Below, piece after piece: positions 1 to 6,162 of a DNA stretch of 20,361 nt (within the stretch, counting starts at the first letter, position 1; the number at the start of each line of letters is the position of its first letter). The notes below the pieces were generated by a model. That model did not search any database. It saw only the letters and a program-made list of their open reading frames with translations, and had not been told where the DNA came from. The DNA is from Clostridiales bacterium (lineage in GTDB: Bacteria; Bacillota; Clostridia; Oscillospirales; Oscillospiraceae): positions 1 to 20,361 of the forward strand of contig DPHR01000008.1 of the NCBI GenBank assembly GCA_003522945.1, given 5' to 3'. A program made the position numbers and the translations under genes.

Positions 1-486
1 GATCAGTCCCCGCACCGTCGCGGCAGCCAAAGAAGCGCCGCGCCTTGGCATCAAATCATATTTTTCCAAGAGCTGACGAATGTGCGTTTCGTCATCGTGG
101 TAATGTTCCTTTTTGACGCCCTCCGGCAATCTCTGTAAAAGCAACTTGGCGTCATGTTCAATGAAAACCATGTCGCCGGTATCGGACAGCCGCCGGCAGA
201 CGGCCAGAACCGCCTCTGCCGCGCGCTCCGATGTTGGCAGGCCGCCATTTCTGTGCAACGCCTGGTCAGCCACCCCGTAAAGCTCGGAGTGGATACTTTC
301 CAGAACTGCGAAGAAGGCCATCTCCTTGGATTCGTAGAATTTATAGAACGAGCCTTTTGCGATACCGACAGCCTTTGTCAGTTGATCCACTGAGGTTTTC
401 TTCATCCCCAGTGTGACGGCGCAGCGTCTTGTTTCCTTCAGCAGCGCCTTGCGGAGCTGTTCTGTTTCATAGTCGGTAAAAGCCAA
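1..486 (-). CDS. TetR/AcrR family transcriptional regulator, C-terminus cut by window edge
   Basis: The reverse strand reads open from a TTG start at 484-486 to the window edge, giving 162 residues with no stop. The only in-frame codons upstream of TTG lead to a stop, and GGTGA sits 6 bases before it, so a TTG start is the best choice. The N-terminus has the TetR helix-turn-helix: residues about 24-50 read TLGMKKTSVDQLTKAVGIAK and then GSFYKFYESKEMAF, the hallmark recognition helix and following Phe-Tyr segment. The rest would be the ligand-binding dimerisation domain, of which the end is missing here. A promoter and an inverted repeat immediately upstream suggest autorepression. Its regulated partner is not visible and may lie to the left. 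The family call is firm; the ligand is unknown. Confidence 0.85.
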   Translation of the reverse strand, partial: MAFTDYETEQLRKALLKETRRCAVTLGMKKTSVDQLTKAVGIAKGSFYKFYESKEMAFFAVLESIHSELYGVADQALHRNGGLPTSERAAEAVLAVCRRLSDTGDMVFIEHDAKLLLQRLPEGVKKEHYHDDETHIRQLLEKYDLMPRRGASLAAATVRGLI

Positions 487-501
487 GCTCGTTCACCATC
501 C

Positions 502-531
502 AAATGACCATTTCGGATCTTCTGGTCATTT
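502..531. promoter_or_regulatory. Probable TetR operator (inverted repeat)
   Basis: Perfect 9-bp arms AAATGACCA (502-510) and TGGTCATTT (523-531) are separated by 12 bases. The repeat lies between the promoter -10 box and the TTG start of the TetR gene, so binding would block its transcription. Autoregulation is inferred from position and symmetry. Confidence 0.6.
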
Positions 532-558
532 TATATCATGACTCTTTCTGTTTTGCAA
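530..558 (-). promoter_or_regulatory. Promoter of the TetR gene
   Basis: Reading the reverse strand, the -35 box TTGCAA (553-558) is followed by a 17-base spacer and the -10 box TATAAA (530-535). The operator-like inverted repeat overlaps the end of the -10 box. Confidence 0.6.
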
Positions 559-652
559 GGGGTGTAGAGAAAAACATACGCATTTTAACAAAAAATTATT
601 TTCCCTTAACACATTATTTCATGAAGGCGCTCCTCTTCTTTTGGCAAAGAAC

Positions 653-708
653 TGCACCCCCTTAAAATCAAAAATGCCCCCCTCCAAACCGTAATTGCAC
701 CCCCTTAA
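653..708. repeat. Direct repeats TGCACCCCCTTAA, possible insertion-sequence end
   Basis: The 13-mer TGCACCCCCTTAA occurs at 653-665 and 696-708, with a related run ATGCCCCCC between them (about 674-681). ACCGTAATT lies just before the second copy (688-696) and recurs at 748-756 and inverted at 764-772. Closely spaced repeats of this type occur at the ends of some insertion sequences, such as the IS21 family. No transposase is present, so the assignment is speculative. Confidence 0.3.
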
Positions 709-742
709 CGGGTTTCTATCAAAATTAGAGTCATTTGCCATG

Positions 743-781
743 AGTCCACCGTAATTCTGAAGGAATTACGGTGGACTTTTT
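743..781 (+). terminator. Rho-independent terminator with no visible upstream gene
   Basis: A perfect 15-bp stem (743-757 with 763-777) has the 5-base loop TGAAG and is followed by TTTTT. It faces right, yet no rightward gene precedes it in the window. It probably belonged to a gene or element that has been lost. Confidence 0.75.
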
Positions 782-869
782 ATACCCGAATATGATAAAA
801 ATGAATTGCAGACCGGCGAATCTCTGCGGGTACAGCAAAGGAGTTCCTGCACGAAAAGAGGAAAATGCC

Positions 870-1304
870 GTGAAAATCGGATCAGCTTCCTCTTATGCGC
901 TGATAGAAAACGGTGATATAGTCCACAGCTACCGCAGGATCAGCAAAAACCGGAAGGACTACGAGAAAACCTGCGAAAACTACAGAGAAGGAACGGACAC
1001 CTCCCCTTTTCTGTTTCACGGCGTAGCGATGACCGCTGCGCTGTGCGGCGTTCTGTGGATCTATCCGGAATCCTTCCGTTCTCGCGGTCTTCTGATCTGG
1101 CCGGTCTATGTGAATTTTGATCTGGACGAAAGCGAATCCGGCGAATACGCAAAGCAGGCGGCTATGGCATGCGGGAAAGCGCTGTTGGTTAATCCGCTGT
1201 CCAAGGACCCCCTCAGCCGCGGGGGAGCCTTTTTCTTTGAGAATGGTAAAGTCAAACAGAGCCTCGGTCTTGATAAAGAAGGGGTATTGGTCGTAGAAGT
1301 ATAA
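870..1304 (+). pseudogene. C-terminal remnant of a carbon-nitrogen hydrolase (nitrilase superfamily)
   Basis: From the GTG at 870, preceded by GAGGAAA, the frame encodes 144 residues. It carries the second half of a nitrilase fold: SSYALIENGDIVHSYRRISK (the strand and the catalytic-Lys region), MTAALCGVLW with the probable nucleophile Cys, then the C-terminal strands GGAFFFENGKV and GVLVVEV. Members of this superfamily usually have about 260-300 residues and a Glu-Lys-Cys triad. Here the N-terminal part with the catalytic Glu is absent. The frame begins VKIGSAS, which resembles a normal family N-terminus (MKI...). An internal deletion of roughly 60-100 codons joining start to middle is therefore plausible. 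It is expected to be inactive. The original substrate cannot be told. Confidence 0.7.
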
Positions 1305-1345
1305 CACAACCATTCCGGTTTACTGAATATAAGGAGGAGCATACG

Positions 1346-1807
1346 ATGGACAAAGCCGAGCTGACAGAGATTTTTGATAAGTACTGCAAAAAGCTGCGGA
1401 TCGTTCCGGCGTGGGACGTGAAGCTGGAATTTGTGGAGGACCCGTCCTGGCGCAAGACCGGCGATTTCAAGGTGGACTGCGAGGATAAAAAGGCCGTTTT
1501 CCTGCTGAACGCGGTCAATCCGAAGCAGGAGAATCTGGAAGAGATCATCGTGCACGAGCTGATGCATCTCAAAATGTACCCGCTTGATCAGGTGACGGAA
1601 TCTCTTATCGCAAGCACTTTTGAAGAGGGTACTCCGGCGAGCAATTTTGCTTACCGCCAGTTTTTCAGCACGCTGGAGCAGACGGTGGAGGAGCTCACAA
1701 AGTGCTTCCTTCTGGAATTTGGCGACGATCGAAAGTTCTCCTTCGGCCGGTGCAAGGACAAGAAGTCCTTCAACGAGCTGTACGACGGACTCAAAGCCAT
1801 CGATTGA
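1346..1807 (+). CDS. Small HExxH protein, putative zinc metallopeptidase-like
   Basis: The start is set by AAGGAGGAG seven bases before ATG. The 153-residue soluble protein contains HELMH at residues 70-74, the canonical zinc-binding HExxH helix, preceded by EEIIV. This is the arrangement seen in SprT-like and other minimal gluzincin-type domains. The third zinc ligand is not obvious: acidic residues at 84-85 or in the later helix LEQTVEELTKC are candidates. There is no signal peptide or membrane segment, so it is cytoplasmic. It follows the hydrolase remnant by 41 bases and is followed by a weak hairpin. It may be a phage- or element-derived protease-like protein. Actual peptidase activity is unproven; the motif itself is clear. 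Confidence 0.7.
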   Translation: MDKAELTEIFDKYCKKLRIVPAWDVKLEFVEDPSWRKTGDFKVDCEDKKAVFLLNAVNPKQENLEEIIVHELMHLKMYPLDQVTESLIASTFEEGTPASNFAYRQFFSTLEQTVEELTKCFLLEFGDDRKFSFGRCKDKKSFNELYDGLKAID

Positions 1808-1816
1808 CAAACGCCG

Positions 1817-1846
1817 TGCGTTCTTTCCGAACGCAGGACAATTTTT
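1817..1846 (+). terminator. Weak terminator-like hairpin after the HExxH gene
   Basis: A perfect 7-bp stem TGCGTTC/GAACGCA with a 5-base loop (1817-1835) is followed after six bases by TTTTT (1842-1846). It sits nine bases past the stop codon. The distance to the T run makes it weaker than a classical terminator. Confidence 0.35.
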
Positions 1847-1946
1847 GCAGCGTTTACAGGATAATATCGCAAATATAAATTAAAATTTTAATTAAGGAGT
1901 ATTTTTTGAAACTTATCACCTTATCACCGGAGTGTGTGGCCTGACC

Positions 1947-1982
1947 GGGAGGTCTGGCAAATCTGCACACGCCATTCCTCCC
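1947..1982 (+). promoter_or_regulatory. Leader hairpin upstream of the RNHCP gene
   Basis: GGGAGG and TGGC (1947-1958) pair with GCCA and CCTCCC (1971-1982) around a 2x2 internal loop and a 12-base apical loop. It lies 35 bases before the start codon. Just upstream, AAGGAG precedes a possible 12-codon TTG-started frame (1906-1944). The hairpin is visible; an attenuation role is only a guess. Confidence 0.3.
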
Positions 1983-2017
1983 GAAGAGGCTGAAACACAT
2001 CTTCCGGAGGAGTTATT

Positions 2018-2443
2018 ATGAACCGCGAAAACAAACGCAGATCCTTTGAAAAAGGCTACTATAAGACCCACGCCTGCACCAACGCTTTCACCTGCAAGGT
2101 ATGCGGCAGGCTCTGCACACCGGAGAACGCCGGCAGCGATCACCGCAACCATTGCCCGAACTGTCTGAGCAGCCTGCATGTGGACATCGAGCCCGGCGAC
2201 CGGGAATCTGACTGCGGCGGCATTATGGAGCCGATCGCCGTATGGGTGCGCAAGGGCAGCGAGTGGGCGATCATCCATCGCTGCCGCCGCTGCGGCGCGC
2301 TCAGTTCCAACCGCGTGGCGGCGGACGACAACCCCATGAAGCTGATGAGCATCACCATGCGCCCGCTTTGCGAGCCGCCATTCCCGCTTGAGCGTATCGA
2401 GGAGATGACCGCGCTCATGGGCGGCGACGGGAGTTTAAAGTAA
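2018..2443 (+). CDS. RNHCP domain zinc-ribbon protein
   Basis: This 141-residue protein starts after CCGGAGGAG. It contains the name-giving motif RNHCP at residues 43-47 within DHRNHCPNCLSSLHVD. Cys pairs lie at 26/29 (CKVC), 46/49 (CPNC) and 89/92 (CRRC), with another Cys at 66, consistent with two zinc-ribbon-like sites. The conserved PGDR, EWAIIHRC and SNRVAADDN blocks match the RNHCP family along its full length. The family's biochemical role is not established; nucleic-acid or protein binding is a guess from the zinc ribbons. It has its own leader region and is closed by a good terminator, so it is probably monocistronic. Family assignment is strong. Confidence 0.9.
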   Translation: MNRENKRRSFEKGYYKTHACTNAFTCKVCGRLCTPENAGSDHRNHCPNCLSSLHVDIEPGDRESDCGGIMEPIAVWVRKGSEWAIIHRCRRCGALSSNRVAADDNPMKLMSITMRPLCEPPFPLERIEEMTALMGGDGSLK

Positions 2444-2460
2444 CCGAAAAAGACGCAGCA

Positions 2461-2500
2461 GCGCGGGGATATGCCGCACGGTATCGCCCTGCGCTCTTTT
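2461..2500 (+). terminator. Rho-independent terminator of the RNHCP gene
   Basis: GCGCGGGGATA (2461-2471) pairs with TATCGCCCTGCGC (2482-2494), with one G-U pair and a 2-base bulge, and is followed by TCTTTT. It starts 17 bases after the RNHCP stop. Confidence 0.65.
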
Positions 2501-2545
2501 CAAATCAAAAAAACAAAACAGCAAGAATTGTCGAGACGGGAGATC

Positions 2546-2698
2546 GTCCGCTTCCTCCCGCTGACACAGGGTATTGCCATGATGAAGAACGCCTTTCTCG
2601 GCGTCAACGCGGAAAGCGTCCTGCTGCCGGTGTGCGTGATACCCGGTCTCACAGCGCTTTGCACCCTTCTTTCCGTCCGCTTTTTCCGCCGGGAATAA
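2546..2698 (+). pseudogene. C-terminal remnant of an ABC-2 type transporter permease
   Basis: The last 50 residues of an open frame ending at 2698 read VRFLPLTQGIAMMKNAFLG, then a hydrophobic span (SVLLPVCVIPGLTALCTLLSV) and a basic FFRRE end. This is the typical C-terminus of ABC-2 permeases: the PLTQGI region before the last membrane helix and a short basic tail. The preceding part of the frame starts inside the RNHCP terminator and resembles nothing. There is no ribosome binding site or room for the other five helices. It is judged a decayed 3' fragment of a drug- or lipid-exporter permease. Confidence 0.6.
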
Positions 2699-2731
2699 CG
2701 TTTTGATCCCGGCCGCATAACGCCGTTTTCT

Positions 2732-2760
2732 TTGACAGATCGGAAAGAAATCTTTATAAT
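2732..2760 (+). promoter_or_regulatory. Perfect consensus sigma-A promoter
   Basis: TTGACA (2732-2737), a 17-base spacer and TATAAT (2755-2760) match the consensus at every position. It lies 51 bases before the start of the 544-residue protein. Confidence 0.85.
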
Positions 2761-2778
2761 TTACAATAGCGCTGCATC

Positions 2779-2797
2779 AATGAATATTCAATTCATT
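2779..2797 (+). promoter_or_regulatory. Inverted repeat in the 5' leader of the 544-residue gene
   Basis: AATGAAT (2779-2785) and ATTCATT (2791-2797) flank 5 bases. The repeat is just downstream of the expected transcription start and abuts the CGGAGG ribosome binding site. It could be an operator or a weak RNA hairpin. Confidence 0.35.
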
Positions 2798-2811
2798 CGG
2801 AGGATAACGCT

Positions 2812-4446
2812 ATGGGAATGTCGTTTGCAACACTGAGTCTGTACGGTGCGGAGCGCTCCGCTCTCGAAGCGGCGCTTGCGCCGGGCGATCTGCTCCGCGA
2901 CCGGAATCTGCCGTGGCTGACCCTTGTACCGGCGCAGGAAGAAGAGGGCGATTTCCCGCTGCGGCTGGAAAAGGCCGCCCGCCGTCTGACGAAGGGCTCC
3001 GACGCGGTTGCACTGCTCTTTTTTTATTACGACGATGACGCTTTTGTCTGCCGACTATATCGAAACGGTCGGCGGGCCGCCTCCTGTCACAGCGACGAAT
3101 CCTGGGCAAAGCTGGGAAAACAGCTCGACGAGCTGTTCGGCGACACATCCGCCTCCAAAGCGTTCCGCTATGCTTCGCGCTGCAGCTCTCTGGAAGAGAA
3201 GCTCGCGCTGCTGGAGGAGACCGTCGGCGCAGCGCTGTACGATGTGCCGGAAGAGGACGCGCCGCGCGTTGTTCTGCGCTGCGATGCCGCGCTGCGCGCG
3301 GTAAAGGCGCGGGAGTCGATGCTGCGGAAGCGGCCCAAGCAGTTCGTTCTCACGGAGCTCGCGGAAGAAAGCTGGCCGGAGGAAATGAAGATCACGCAGA
3401 CGGTCTTCCGGCTGCTGCGGCCGCAATGGAGGCACTGTGAGCTCAGCACGCTGCTGTATCACCCCGACCCGCGGCCATACATGGTGCCAGGCGACATGGG
3501 GCTCTTTGCCTACCCCTATATAGATTTTCATCCGCCCTATAACGTAGATAAGTCATGCGAGCCGTTTCCGGAATTTCTTTTTTTGTACAACGCAGAAACC
3601 GGAGCGCACCAGACACTGGGGCCGTTTGCCAATCATGTCCGGCGCATTATCCGGCGAACAAAAAGCGGCGATCCCGTAATGCTTTCCGACGGTCTGCCGA
3701 AAGTGTATCGGGTGAGAAGCCGTGAGCTCGGGCTTCCCGTTCTGCCCGCAGTCACTTGTTTGGGGGAAGACGGCACGGTGCGGTGGAGCTTCAGCACGGA
3801 GGTCAGTGTCGGTTCCTTTCATGCCGCCCCTGACGGGGTCATCACGCTTTTCGGAAGGGCCGCCAACGACAGCGCGGCGATAATACAGATCGACGGCGAG
3901 ACCGGAGAAATGCTCCGCACAAGGCATTTTCCTCCCGAGGAGCGTATGCGCGAAATGATCTATGCCGAGCCCATCGGCGCTCTGGTCTGCCGCAGCGACG
4001 CCTCCGGAGAGCTTGTCGTTCTGGACGGATCGCTCGAAGAAGTGCGGCGCATGCCGGACAGCGGCTTTTCCTGTGTTTCCGAATTTCACGGGAATTGCCT
4101 TTGGGATCTCTACTATAGTCCCCCGTCGATACGTTTTCTCGATCTTTCCGACGGTTCCGTGCATAGCACGCCGCTGGAGATACCGGATTTTCCGACCAAC
4201 GTTCTGCCGGACGGGCGTATACTCGGCGTGAACGGAAAGCAGGATCGGCTCACCGTGTTCGACCAAAACGGCACCATGGTCTCCCGCTGCTCCGTTCCCG
4301 GAAGGCTCTGCTTTTCTTTCATCTCCGGCGGAGAGGTCTTTCTGGCGGAAATGCGCGGGCTGGATAAATACGGATGGCTCTGCGACGAGCTGTTCGACGA
4401 GGCCTCGGCTCATGTGTGGCGGCTTGACCCCGCGCCGAAAAAATAA
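2812..4446 (+). CDS. Uncharacterised 544-residue protein with propeller-like C-terminal half
   Basis: The start ATG follows CGGAGG by eight bases. No known family is recognised with confidence. Residues about 1-200 form a mixed helical domain rich in Leu, Arg and Glu (for example SSLEEKLALLEETVG), with no catalytic motif that stands out. From about residue 225 to the end the sequence is strand-rich and repetitive in style. It has recurring units of the type 'hydrophobic strand, D, G-x, charged', such as IQIDGETGEMLRTRHF, VVLDGSLEEVRRMP, IRFLDLSDGSVHSTPL and LTVFDQNGTMVSRCSVP, which suggests beta-propeller blades. There is no signal peptide or membrane helix, so it is probably cytoplasmic. It is monocistronic, driven by a perfect consensus promoter and closed by a hairpin. 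The propeller reading is an inference. Confidence 0.8.
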   Translation: MGMSFATLSLYGAERSALEAALAPGDLLRDRNLPWLTLVPAQEEEGDFPLRLEKAARRLTKGSDAVALLFFYYDDDAFVCRLYRNGRRAASCHSDESWAKLGKQLDELFGDTSASKAFRYASRCSSLEEKLALLEETVGAALYDVPEEDAPRVVLRCDAALRAVKARESMLRKRPKQFVLTELAEESWPEEMKITQTVFRLLRPQWRHCELSTLLYHPDPRPYMVPGDMGLFAYPYIDFHPPYNVDKSCEPFPEFLFLYNAETGAHQTLGPFANHVRRIIRRTKSGDPVMLSDGLPKVYRVRSRELGLPVLPAVTCLGEDGTVRWSFSTEVSVGSFHAAPDGVITLFGRAANDSAAIIQIDGETGEMLRTRHFPPEERMREMIYAEPIGALVCRSDASGELVVLDGSLEEVRRMPDSGFSCVSEFHGNCLWDLYYSPPSIRFLDLSDGSVHSTPLEIPDFPTNVLPDGRILGVNGKQDRLTVFDQNGTMVSRCSVPGRLCFSFISGGEVFLAEMRGLDKYGWLCDELFDEASAHVWRLDPAPKK

Positions 4447-4453
4447 ACATATT

Positions 4454-4488
4454 CCCCGCGCACGTCGGTCGAACCGCCGTACGCGGGG
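4454..4488 (+). terminator. Terminator-like hairpin after the 544-residue gene
   Basis: CCCCGCG (4454-4460) pairs with CGCGGGG (4482-4488), and the interior pairs further (ACG/CGT, CGG/CCG). It starts eight bases after the stop. The downstream tract is ATAAACCGTTTT rather than an immediate T run, so termination is likely but not classical. Confidence 0.55.
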
Positions 4489-4510
4489 ATAAACCGTTTT
4501 CGGGCATTGC

Positions 4511-4539
4511 TTGACAGCCTGCCGGTCGGCAGGTATACT
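4511..4539 (+). promoter_or_regulatory. Promoter with operator palindrome filling the spacer
   Basis: TTGACA (4511-4516) and TATACT (4534-4539) are 17 bases apart. The spacer is almost entirely a perfect inverted repeat, CCTGCCG-GT-CGGCAGG (4518-4533). A dimeric regulator bound there would occlude or distort the promoter, which suggests tight control of the next gene. The regulator is unknown. Confidence 0.75.
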
Positions 4540-4574
4540 CCGGGGCGATATTTTTTATGAAAGGACGGACGGAA

Positions 4575-5090
4575 ATGAAAAAGAAATCCGTTCTCTTTTG
4601 TCTGCTGGCAGTGCTCGCCGCCGGGCTTTCCGTATTCCTCCTTGTGCGCGGCAGCCAAGGCTCCGGCGCCTTTCGCGGCTCGTTCGTGAAGAATTCCGAT
4701 TCCTATTTGCTAAATGCGGAGCGCATGACCGGCACAGACACCCATACACTTGCGCTGCAAAAGGGTGATGTGCTGCAGATCCATTTTGCCGTGGAAAAAG
4801 GCTCGCTCAAACTGACGATCACCGCGCCGGACAGCACGGAGCTGTACGCGGGCAACGGCACGGAGGCGGAAGATTTCACGGTGAACATCCCGGCGGACGG
4901 CGTCTACACCATCTCTGTCGAGGGCCGGCAGGCAGCGGGAACGCTGCATATCCAGAGGACCGCAGAGAAAATCTTTTCAGCCGAGCTCTGTTATGGTAAT
5001 CGCGCTTCCATGACGGGGAAAGACTGTTTTTCGCGGAAAAACGTATTTGCAAACGGCGAGTCGTGCTTTATAATGGCAGATGAAAAGTGA
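4575..5090 (+). CDS. Small membrane-anchored extracytoplasmic protein of unknown function
   Basis: ATG at 4575 (MKKKSVLFC...) is preferred over ATG 4557: it is followed by a normal signal-anchor sequence and preceded by AAGGACGGACGGAA, whereas 4557 has no ribosome binding site. The 171-residue product has a basic start, one hydrophobic helix (about residues 5-24) and no lipobox Cys. An exported beta-sandwich-like domain follows (about residues 45-130: KGDVLQIHFAVEKGSLKLTI, then DGVYTISVEGRQAAGTLHI). Related secreted or lipoprotein domains in Clostridia have this pattern, but no function is known. The last 40 residues after GTLHI are unlike the rest and overlap a hairpin and the next gene's promoter. 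The natural C-terminus may therefore have been lost to a frameshift. Regulation by the spacer palindrome is likely. Confidence 0.7.
   Translation: MKKKSVLFCLLAVLAAGLSVFLLVRGSQGSGAFRGSFVKNSDSYLLNAERMTGTDTHTLALQKGDVLQIHFAVEKGSLKLTITAPDSTELYAGNGTEAEDFTVNIPADGVYTISVEGRQAAGTLHIQRTAEKIFSAELCYGNRASMTGKDCFSRKNVFANGESCFIMADEK
5047..5074 (+). promoter_or_regulatory. Promoter of the DUF554 gene
   Basis: TTGCAA (5047-5052), a 16-base spacer and TATAAT (5069-5074) lie inside the 3' end of the preceding open frame. Transcription would start about 20 bases before the ATG at 5101. Confidence 0.6.
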
Positions 5091-5100
5091 GGTCATCTCC

Positions 5101-5832
5101 ATGCTGCTCGGTTCTCTTGTCAATGGCGCCGCCATTCTCGCCGGTTCTGCCGTAGGACTGTTTCTCCGCTTTATTCTCCGCCGTTCCTCCCGCCGAAGCA
5201 AGAGTGAAAACGGGATCGGAGATCGTTTGCAGAAGATCGTCATGCAGGGGCTCGCGCTGTGCACAATGTATATCGGCATCAGCGGCTCGCTCAAGGGGCA
5301 GAATACGCTCCTTGCGATCCTCTCGCTCGTGATTGGCGCCGTGATCGGAGAAATTCTCGATCTGGACGGGGCAATGAATCGCGCCGGGAACTGGGTGCAG
5401 AAAAAAGTGACGCACCCCGGCGAGGAGGGCGCGGCCTCGACCGTGGCAGAGGGTTTCGTTACCGCATCGCTTCTCTTCGGCGTCGGCGCGATGTCGATCG
5501 TCGGCTCGCTCAACAGCGGACTGCTGGGCGACCACACTATGCTCTTTGCCAAATCGCTTCTCGACGGCGTTTCCTCCGTTGTATTCAGTGTGTCCTTCGG
5601 CATCGGCGTGCCTCTCTCGGCCATTGCCGTGTTTGTGTATGAGGCGCTCATCACACTCGCTGCCGGCGTCCTCGCTCCCCTGCTCAGCGACGCCGTGATC
5701 GCCGAAATGACCTGCGTCGGCTCACTGATGATCATCGGTCTCGCGCTCAACATGCTGGGGCTTACGAAAATCAAGGTAACGAACTTCATCCCCGCCGTTT
5801 TTCTTCCGATCCTGCTTTGCCGGTTTATGTGA
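5101..5832 (+). CDS. DUF554 (YqgA-like) integral membrane protein
   Basis: ATG 5101 (MLLGSLVNGAAILAGSAVGLF) matches the usual family N-terminus and has GTGAGGT eight bases upstream. The in-frame ATG at 5080 is not supported. The 243-residue product has about seven hydrophobic segments. It also carries family-typical stretches: the glycine-rich first helix, the VIGAVIGEILDLDGAMNRAGNWVQKK loop region with acidic residues, FVTASLLFGVGAMSIVGSLNSGLLGD, and KSLLDGVSSVVFSVSFGIGV. Members are predicted inner-membrane proteins of unestablished function. The gene has its own promoter and is followed by a non-coding mobile-like element rather than an operon partner. The family call is strong. Confidence 0.9.
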   Translation: MLLGSLVNGAAILAGSAVGLFLRFILRRSSRRSKSENGIGDRLQKIVMQGLALCTMYIGISGSLKGQNTLLAILSLVIGAVIGEILDLDGAMNRAGNWVQKKVTHPGEEGAASTVAEGFVTASLLFGVGAMSIVGSLNSGLLGDHTMLFAKSLLDGVSSVVFSVSFGIGVPLSAIAVFVYEALITLAAGVLAPLLSDAVIAEMTCVGSLMIIGLALNMLGLTKIKVTNFIPAVFLPILLCRFM

Positions 5833-5898
5833 CGGACGCTCTTGTATAAACTTTGAACCCAGCCCCCTCATCAGAATGGATTTTTCATACAGTCAAGA

Positions 5899-5917
5899 CC
5901 ACCGGCATAGCAGGTGG
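5899..5917 (+). repeat. Left subterminal hairpin of the element
   Basis: CCACCGGCATAGCAGGTGG folds with a CCACC/GGTGG stem. It differs from the right copy at one base. Confidence 0.6.
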
Positions 5918-6017
5918 CTTGCACAAGCCCTATACGGGCATGTTACCGGCCGCACCTTAAGGTGCATTGAGGTTCTTCCTTTTGCACGAAATGCTCCGCT
6001 GTTATTAAAATAGCTTT

Positions 6018-6047
6018 TTGCCCTACGAACGCAGTTCGTGCTATAAT
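6018..6047 (+). promoter_or_regulatory. Promoter inside the element, with palindrome in the spacer
   Basis: TTGCCC (6018-6023) and TATAAT (6042-6047) are 18 bases apart. The spacer contains the perfect inverted repeat ACGAAC-GCA-GTTCGT (6025-6039). It points to the structured RNA starting near 6053. Confidence 0.5.
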
Positions 6048-6052
6048 TACCT

Positions 6053-6136
6053 TATCCTTTGGGATAACCTCCGTTGATTCTGTCCGTTGTCGGTTGGCGA
6101 ACCTGACTTCACTCTATCATCGGAGGTTTTCTTTTT
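6053..6136 (+). ncRNA. Putative structured small RNA of about 80 nucleotides
   Basis: Just downstream of a -10 box, hairpin TTATCC/GGATAA (6052-6067) is followed by a larger two-tier structure. The outer stem CCTCCG-U-UGAU (6068-6078) pairs with AUCA-U-CGGAGG (6116-6126), ten pairs around a single U-U mismatch. The inner stem GTCGGTT (6089-6095) pairs with AACC-T-GAC (6100-6107). TTTTCTTTTT (6127-6136) follows the outer stem directly, as in a rho-independent terminator. No known RNA family is recognised. It could be a functional small RNA carried by the element or a relic of its transposon-encoded RNA. The folding is read from the sequence; expression is inferred. Confidence 0.45.
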
Positions 6137-6162
6137 CCATCCATAAGTAGAACTCTTCGCGT

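Larger units (their letters stand above)
559..869. other. Gene-poor stretch between the TetR promoter and the hydrolase remnant
   Basis: No convincing gene is seen. The stretch holds an AT-rich segment (about 570-620), C-run repeats at 653-708 and an orphan terminator at 743-781. The open frame between 771 and 869 begins inside the terminator stem, has no ribosome binding site and reads as filler. The make-up looks like a scar left by insertion or deletion. Confidence 0.4.

Noticed and set aside
653..708. G-quadruplex on the reverse strand
   Set aside because: Only three long G runs with long spacers are present; a fourth nearby run is on the other strand.
5080..5100. Upstream ATG (MKSEVIS) for the DUF554 protein
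   Set aside because: It sits at the expected transcription start with no ribosome binding site; the ATG at 5101 matches the family start and has GTGAGGT upstream.
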